Shown: positions 32,212 to 36,680 of the stretch, one piece after another
Layout of the letters: every line of letters begins with the position of its first letter
Numbering within the stretch: position 1 is the first letter of the stretch
Source: Mycolicibacterium neoaurum ATCC 25795
GTDB taxonomy: Bacteria > Actinomycetota > Actinomycetes > Mycobacteriales > Mycobacteriaceae
Direction of reading: 5' to 3'
Assembly: GCF_000691525.1 (NCBI RefSeq)
Contig: NZ_JMDW01000021.1
Span: 1-36,680 of the forward strand
DNA length: 36,680 nucleotides
Program-made: the position numbers and the translations under genes
Notes under the pieces: generated by a model
Database searches by the model: none
The model's input: only the letters and a program-made list of their open reading frames with translations
Told to the model about the DNA's origin: nothing

Positions 32212-33882
32212 ATGACCGTTGACCGGGAAGGGCCGGACCTCGACGCGCGGGGAGGTCCTAGCGTTTCTGGCGTGACTGGGACTGAAGATCGTGTTGACAT
32301 TGTGGTGGTCGGTGCCGGCTTCGGCGGCCTCTACGCCCTGCACAAGTTCCGGCAGCAGGGTAGGTCGGTACGCGTTTTCGAGGCGGCACCCGAGGTCGGG
32401 GGCACCTGGTACTTCAACAGATATCCGGGTGCCCGCTGCGATGTGGAAAGCTTGGACTACTGCTACTCGTTCTCCGACGAACTCCAGCAGGAGTGGACCT
32501 GGACGGAGAAGTACGCGACCCAGCGCGAGATCCTCGACTACATCAAGTGGGTGGCCGACAAACTCGATCTCAGGTCGGGCATCACGTTCGACACACGGGT
32601 CATTTCAGCGGAGTTCGACGAAGATGGGCTGCATTGGACCGTCACCACCGATACCGGTGAGACGGTCATTGCCCGCTTCGTCGTGATGGCCACGGGTCCG
32701 CTGTCGTCTCCGCTGAAGCCCAACATCGAGGGTCTCGACGGATTCGGCGGCGAGGTGTACCACACTGCTCACTGGCCGCACGGCGGCGTCGATTTCTCCG
32801 GTAAGCGGGTCGCCGTGATCGGCACCGGCTCCTCAGGCATTCAGTCGATCCCGATCATCGCCGAGCAGGCATCGCAGCTCTATGTCTTCCAGCGCACCCC
32901 GAATTACAGCGTGCCGGCGGGCAATCGGCCGCTCAGCGCCGACGAGATCAACCAGGCCAAGGCTACCTACGATGAGCGGCGACGCATGTCTTGGCGCAGC
33001 GGCGGTGGCTCACCGCATGTGGCACATCCGAAGATGACGATGGAGGCCACGCCCGACGAACGCCGCGAGGCCTTCGAGAAACGCTGGCAGCTGGGCGGTG
33101 TGCTGTTCTCGAAAACCTTCGCGGATCAGATGACCGATATGGAGGCCAACGAGGAGGCACGCAAGTTCTACGAGGAGAAGATTCGCGCCGTCATCGATGA
33201 TCCCGAGGTCGCCGAACTGCTGATCCCGACGGATCACCCGATAGGCACCAAGCGTATCTGCACCGACACCAACTACTTCCAGACCTTCAACCGGTCGAAC
33301 GTCGAACTGGTCAGTGTGCGGGCGACGCCCATCGAATCCATCGACAGCACCGGCATCAACACCACAGCAGCCCATTTCGACGTCGATGCGATCGTGCTGG
33401 CAACGGGTTTCGACGCCATGACCGGCACCCTGGCCAAGATCGACATCATCGGCCGCAACGGCCGTAGGCTCGTCGAGAACTGGTCAGACGGGCCACGCAC
33501 CTACCTCGGCCTGGGAGTGGACGGGTTTCCCAATCTGTTCCTAGTGTCCGGGCCCGGCGCACCTGCGGTATTGGCCAATATGGTGCTGCATGCCGAAGCG
33601 CATATCAACTGGATCGCCGATGCCATCGACTATCTCGACAAACATGAGGTGGCCGCCATCGAAGCCACCACCGACGCTGTCGATGACTGGGTAGCCGAGT
33701 GCAACAGGCGGGCCGACGCGACGTTGTTCCCCAAAGCCAACTCCTGGTACATGGGCGCCAATGTGCCCGGTAAACCCCGGGTCTTCATGCTGTTCATCGG
33801 GGGGTTCGCGACCTACCTCGGTATCTGCGCCGACGTGGCGAACGCCGGCTACAAGGGATTCAACCTGCTGAAGGGGTCGTGA
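32212..33882 (+). CDS. Baeyer-Villiger monooxygenase resembling steroid monooxygenase (STMO)
   Basis: This 556-aa BVMO has the fingerprint FGGEVYHTAHW (178-188), FAD motif GAGFGG and NADPH motif GTGSSG. From memory of the Rhodococcus rhodochrous STMO sequence, long stretches agree: RYPGARCDVES, EKYATQ, GTGSSGIQSIPIIAEQA, ERRR...GGGSPH, ERRKA-type linker and VLATGFDAMTG. STMO converts progesterone to testosterone acetate. I infer that function or a related 20-ketosteroid or large cyclic ketone oxidation (cyclododecanone-type enzymes are related). Start ATG 32212 chosen; a GTG at 32272 is an alternative. Confidence 0.93.
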   Translation: MTVDREGPDLDARGGPSVSGVTGTEDRVDIVVVGAGFGGLYALHKFRQQGRSVRVFEAAPEVGGTWYFNRYPGARCDVESLDYCYSFSDELQQEWTWTEKYATQREILDYIKWVADKLDLRSGITFDTRVISAEFDEDGLHWTVTTDTGETVIARFVVMATGPLSSPLKPNIEGLDGFGGEVYHTAHWPHGGVDFSGKRVAVIGTGSSGIQSIPIIAEQASQLYVFQRTPNYSVPAGNRPLSADEINQAKATYDERRRMSWRSGGGSPHVAHPKMTMEATPDERREAFEKRWQLGGVLFSKTFADQMTDMEANEEARKFYEEKIRAVIDDPEVAELLIPTDHPIGTKRICTDTNYFQTFNRSNVELVSVRATPIESIDSTGINTTAAHFDVDAIVLATGFDAMTGTLAKIDIIGRNGRRLVENWSDGPRTYLGLGVDGFPNLFLVSGPGAPAVLANMVLHAEAHINWIADAIDYLDKHEVAAIEATTDAVDDWVAECNRRADATLFPKANSWYMGANVPGKPRVFMLFIGGFATYLGICADVANAGYKGFNLLKGS

Positions 33883-34679
33883 TGCCGAACCTGGCCGGCA
33901 TGGTCGCGGTCGTCACGGGTGCGGCGCGCGGCACCGGCCGGGTGCATTGTGAACGCCTGGCCGATGCCGGCGCCGATGTGATCGCCGTGGATACCGGTGA
34001 CGTGGGCGAGTTGGCCGGCACTGTTGAAGCCGTGACCGAGCGGGGGAGACGCTGCTTCAAGGGCCACGCCGACGTCCGCGATCTCGACTCACTGCAGGCG
34101 GTGGTGACGGCCGGGGTCACGGATTTGGGTGGCCTCGACATCGTGGTGGCCAACGCGGGCATTCATATCGCCGGTGCGCCGACCCGGGAACTGAGCGCTC
34201 GGGCGTGGGCGGACACGTTGGACGTCAACCTCACGGGCGTCTGGCACACCGTGAAGGCGACTGTGGCGCACCTCAACCCGAACGGGGGATCGATCGTCAT
34301 CATTGGATCCACCAACGGATTGCGCGGAACAGCGAATTCGGCCCACTACACCGCAAGTAAGCACGCCGTGGTCGGGCTGGCACGCAGCTTGGCCAACGAG
34401 CTCGGGCCCTTGAACATCCGCGTCAACGTGGTGCATCCGGGCGCCGTCGGCACCGCAATGGTCCGCAACGAGGCGACCTACCGCCGGCTGTGCCCGGATA
34501 TCGAGAACCCGACCGAAGCGGATGCGGCGCGGATTCTGACCGCACGTAATCTGTTGCCCGTTCCCTGGGTGGACCCGGTCGATGTGGCCAATGCGGTGTG
34601 TTTTTTGAGCTCTGAAGAGGCCCGCTACATCACCGGTACCCAATTGGTGGTCGATGCCGGGCTGACACAGAAGGCGTAG
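33882..34679 (+). CDS. Mycofactocin-coupled SDR (TIGR03971-like)
   Basis: This 265-aa SDR shows TGAARGTG, VANAGI, IGSTNG and YTASK. Its C-terminal half carries the diagnostic run of this family: NEATYRRLCPDIENPTEAD, LLPVPWVDPVDVANAV and SSEEARYITGTQLVVDAG. Known members use mycofactocin to re-oxidise tightly bound NAD(H). ATG overlaps the BVMO stop (TGATG). It is likely to oxidise a steroid alcohol, perhaps one released after side-chain cleavage. No mycofactocin biosynthesis gene is in the window. Confidence 0.9.
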   Translation: MPNLAGMVAVVTGAARGTGRVHCERLADAGADVIAVDTGDVGELAGTVEAVTERGRRCFKGHADVRDLDSLQAVVTAGVTDLGGLDIVVANAGIHIAGAPTRELSARAWADTLDVNLTGVWHTVKATVAHLNPNGGSIVIIGSTNGLRGTANSAHYTASKHAVVGLARSLANELGPLNIRVNVVHPGAVGTAMVRNEATYRRLCPDIENPTEADAARILTARNLLPVPWVDPVDVANAVCFLSSEEARYITGTQLVVDAGLTQKA

Positions 34680-34724
34680 CCGTGGACGGGCCATTCGTAT
34701 CGCAGTGAACGGAGACTTCATTTC

Positions 34725-35585
34725 ATGGGTACCTATGTGGTGACCGGATCGGCCTCGGGAATGGGTCGTGCTGCAGCCGAGCGGCTCTATGCCGCAGGTC
34801 ATTCGGTGATCGGAGTCGATCTGAGGAATGCCGAGGTGATCGCCGACCTGTCCACCGATGCGGGGCGTGCCACGGCGGTGCAGAGGGTGCTTGAACTCTG
34901 CGGGGGTGTCCTCGATGGTGCCGTGCTCGCCGCCGGGCTTGGACCCATCCCGGGGCGGGACCGGTTGATCGCCGAGGTCAACTACTTCGGAGTCACCGAT
35001 CTGTTGACCGCGCTGCTGCCGGCGTTCGCCCGTGCCGAACGAGCCAAGATCGTTGTCGTATCGAGCAATTCGACCACGGTCACCCCATTGGTGCCGCGTC
35101 GTGCGGTGCGGGCATTGCTCGACGGCGATATCGAGCAGGCAATGCGGGCCGTGCGGATGTTCGGCGGCCGTTCCGCGCCGATGATCTACGCGGCCTCCAA
35201 GATCGCGGTGGCACGGTGGGTGCGTCGGAACGCGGTCACCGCGCAGTGGGCAGGCGTGGGTATCCGTCTCAACGCGTTGGCCCCGGGCGCCGTCATGACA
35301 CCGCTGCTGGAAGAACAGTTGGCCGATCCGACCGAAGCCAAAGCAATCACCACATTCCCGGTGCCGGTCGGTGGCTTCGGTGACCCCGGCCAACTCGCCG
35401 AATGGATGGTGTTCATGCTCTCGGATGCCGCTGATTTTCTCTGTGGCAGCGTCATTTTCGTCGACGGTGGTTCCGATGCCTACTTCCGTCCGGACTCGTG
35501 GCCCGCGCGGTTGCCCGCGGCGATGTTGCCGCGGTACACCGCACGATTCCTCGGTTACCGGCGCGCTAGGCGTCGCTTTTCGTGA
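34725..35585 (+). CDS. 3alpha-hydroxysteroid dehydrogenase/carbonyl reductase-type SDR
   Basis: This 286-aa SDR matches Comamonas HsdA (3alpha-HSD/CR) features: TGSASGMG, GVDLRNAEVIADLST, CGGVLDGAVLAAGLGP, VNYFGVTDLL, Ser in VVSSNS, YAASK, RLNALAPGAVMTPLL. 3alpha-HSD oxidises 3alpha-hydroxy steroids to 3-ketones, the entry step for KstD/Ksh. The C-terminal 25 residues or so (RLPAAMLPRYTARFLGYRRARRRFS) extend beyond the family end and overlap the convergent HsaD gene by 20 bases. ATG follows an ACGGAGAC box. Confidence 0.88.
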   Translation: MGTYVVTGSASGMGRAAAERLYAAGHSVIGVDLRNAEVIADLSTDAGRATAVQRVLELCGGVLDGAVLAAGLGPIPGRDRLIAEVNYFGVTDLLTALLPAFARAERAKIVVVSSNSTTVTPLVPRRAVRALLDGDIEQAMRAVRMFGGRSAPMIYAASKIAVARWVRRNAVTAQWAGVGIRLNALAPGAVMTPLLEEQLADPTEAKAITTFPVPVGGFGDPGQLAEWMVFMLSDAADFLCGSVIFVDGGSDAYFRPDSWPARLPAAMLPRYTARFLGYRRARRRFS

Positions 35586-36426
35586 GGAACGCGAGCACCG
35601 TCCGCTCGAAAGCCGCCTTCGCTTCGATCATCACCCAGTGACCGCAGTTGGGAAACACATGTAACTCGGCATTGGGGATGGTTCGCATCGGCACCAATGC
35701 CATGTCCAGCGGGCTGACTCGGTCATCACGACCCCAGGTCAGTAGCGTCGGGGCAACGACCTTGTGCATGGTCGCCCACGGCAGCGGGAAGTCGGCGTTG
35801 CGCATCATGTCCATCATCGCCGCGAACGCCTTCTTGCCGTACATACGCCGCGCTGCGGCCAGCGTCTCCGGATCGGTGGCCAGCGACCAACGCTCCTCGA
35901 TGAGCTCCTCGGTCACCAGGGACTCGCTGTAGACCATCGAGCGCAGCCAGTCGACCAGCCGTTGTCGAGTGGGATCCTCGGTGAACTCCTGCAGCAGCCG
36001 AATGCCTTCGCTGGGTCCGGGGCTGAAGATGTTGGTGCCGATACCGCCGATGGTCACCAGCCGGCCGACGCGGCCGGGATGTGTGGTGGCGAAGTTGATG
36101 CCGACACCACCGCCCATGGAGTTGCCGATGACGTCGACCTTCTCCAGACCCATCGCATCCACGAACTGCACGACGGCGCCCTGCGCGTCCAGCATGGGGT
36201 GGCCACCGAAGTCATCGCTGACACCGAAACCGGGGAACTCCAGTACCAGGCAACGGTAGTGCTCGGCGAAGAACGCGAGATTGCCGCGGTAGTTCCGCCA
36301 ACCAGTGACACCGGGACCGGAACCGTGCAACAGCAGCAGGGGAGGACCGTCGCCGGCTTCGTGGTAGCGCAGCACGCCCGAGGGGGTACTGATCTCACGC
36401 TGGCTCTCGCGGTAGTCGATTGTCAT
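35566..36426 (-). CDS. hsaD: HsaD-like meta-cleavage-product hydrolase
   Basis: This 286-aa alpha/beta hydrolase of the C-C bond group has LLLHGSGPGVTGW, the nucleophile Ser103 in GNSMGGG, Asp at GRDDRVSP (about 235) and His263 in CGHWVM, where the Trp next to the His is typical of MCP hydrolases. HsaD hydrolyses 4,9-DSHA, the HsaC product, to a dienoate and DOHNAA-type fragment. Divergent from hsaE and convergent with the 3alpha-HSD-like SDR, whose C-terminal codons it overlaps by 20 bases. Confidence 0.93.
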   Translation of the reverse strand: MTIDYRESQREISTPSGVLRYHEAGDGPPLLLLHGSGPGVTGWRNYRGNLAFFAEHYRCLVLEFPGFGVSDDFGGHPMLDAQGAVVQFVDAMGLEKVDVIGNSMGGGVGINFATTHPGRVGRLVTIGGIGTNIFSPGPSEGIRLLQEFTEDPTRQRLVDWLRSMVYSESLVTEELIEERWSLATDPETLAAARRMYGKKAFAAMMDMMRNADFPLPWATMHKVVAPTLLTWGRDDRVSPLDMALVPMRTIPNAELHVFPNCGHWVMIEAKAAFERTVLAFLTKSDA

Positions 36427-36512
36427 GCACCGATTTCACACGATCGACTCGCGAAACTCATCCCTGATACCGGAGAGCGGGACACCTGGGTCGAATGTGA
36501 ACTACAAGACGT

Positions 36513-36527
36513 CCGTTGAGTGGACCT
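36513..36527 (+). promoter_or_regulatory. Recurring promoter motif, copy 7
   Basis: CCGTTGAGTGGACCT lies between the divergent hsaD and hsaE genes. Its first 11 bases equal those of the copy at 7767. No KstR-type TnnAACnnGTTnnA dyad was noticed in this gap. Confidence 0.4.
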
Positions 36528-36618
36528 CCGGAGATCGCGTCGCGTCGATCAGCCCACAATGGGCTCATCGACGGCCCGCAAGGCTTCACGCAACAGGTTT
36601 CGAGGGGAATTCACCAAC

Positions 36619-36680
36619 ATGCTCAGTGCCGAGGTCCGCGACGAGCTTGCTGCCGAGTTGGCCGAGGCGGAGCGCAGTCG
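36619..36680 (+). CDS. hsaE: 2-hydroxypenta-2,4-dienoate hydratase (HsaE-like), cut by window end
   Basis: Only the first 20 codons are inside the window: MLSAEVRDELAAELAEAERS. This N-terminus closely resembles HsaE/BphE-type 2-keto-4-pentenoate hydratases, which hydrate the small dienoate released by HsaD. A CGAGGGG box precedes the ATG. HsaF/HsaG (aldolase and dehydrogenase) would be expected to follow outside the window. The identification rests on the N-terminus and on its place beside HsaD. Confidence 0.75.
   Translation, partial: MLSAEVRDELAAELAEAERS

Noticed and set aside
34089..35393. A 434-codon minus-strand frame across the two SDR genes
   Set aside because: It runs antisense to two clear SDRs; it is Arg/Gly/His-rich with no motif, a typical high-GC shadow.
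36427..36618. KstR or KstR2 operator in the hsaD/hsaE gap
   Set aside because: No convincing TnnAACnnGTTnnA or AnCAAGnnCTTGnT dyad was seen by eye.

Overview
The window is a dense, high-GC (roughly mid-60s percent) actinobacterial catabolic island, most likely from a Mycolicibacterium-type fast-growing mycobacterium or a close relative such as Rhodococcus. The evidence is the set of HsaA/B/C/D/E, KshA/B and KstD homologues, a probable mycofactocin-coupled SDR, many ATGA/GTGA start-stop overlaps and GTG starts. No rRNA, tRNA, insertion sequence, integrase or CRISPR array was seen. About 31 protein genes fill nearly all of the sequence.

Left part (1-8.9 kb): a leftward operon holds an HsaB-type flavin reductase, a KstD-like flavoprotein, a hotdog thioesterase and a DUF35 Zn-ribbon protein cut by the window edge. 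Next come a PadR regulator, a second KstD-like flavoprotein (leftward), then rightward a KshA-like Rieske oxygenase translationally coupled to a 99-aa cysteine-containing small protein, a TetR regulator, and a divergent 317-aa protein of unknown function.

Middle (8.9-25.3 kb): a long leftward block runs from FadD through Zn-alcohol dehydrogenase, aldehyde dehydrogenase, enoyl-CoA hydratase, two FadE acyl-CoA dehydrogenases, an NTF2-like protein, an SDR and an HSL-type esterase to an unrecognised 358-aa protein with a possible HxD...H metal site. Divergent from FadD is a HAPMO-sized Baeyer-Villiger monooxygenase (BVMO) coupled to an SDR. Two small alpha/beta-barrel proteins and an Old Yellow Enzyme follow.

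Right part (25.3-36.7 kb): an HSL-type esterase and an IclR regulator are joined by a 33-bp tandem repeat that encodes an 11-aa repeat peptide. A leftward operon KshB - HsaA - HsaC - FAD dehydrogenase follows. Divergent from it are a BVMO strongly resembling steroid monooxygenase (STMO), a mycofactocin-type SDR and a 3alpha-hydroxysteroid dehydrogenase/carbonyl reductase-type SDR. HsaD (leftward) and the start of HsaE (rightward) close the window.

Working model (inference): 3alpha-HSD and other SDRs oxidise hydroxyl groups; KstD-like enzymes desaturate ring A; KshA/KshB 9alpha-hydroxylate and open ring B; HsaA/HsaB hydroxylate, HsaC cleaves and HsaD hydrolyses ring A; HsaE starts degradation of the small fragment. 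The two BVMOs and two esterases could convert ketone side chains or ring ketones to esters and then alcohols, as in C21 20-ketosteroid (progesterone-type) side-chain removal. The FadD/ADH/ALDH/FadE/ECH module, with the thioesterase and DUF35 protein, could process a carboxylic side chain or ring-derived acyl-CoA. A short recurring motif, CCG-N-T-S-AG-Y-GG, lies in most promoter regions and may be the operator of a local regulator.
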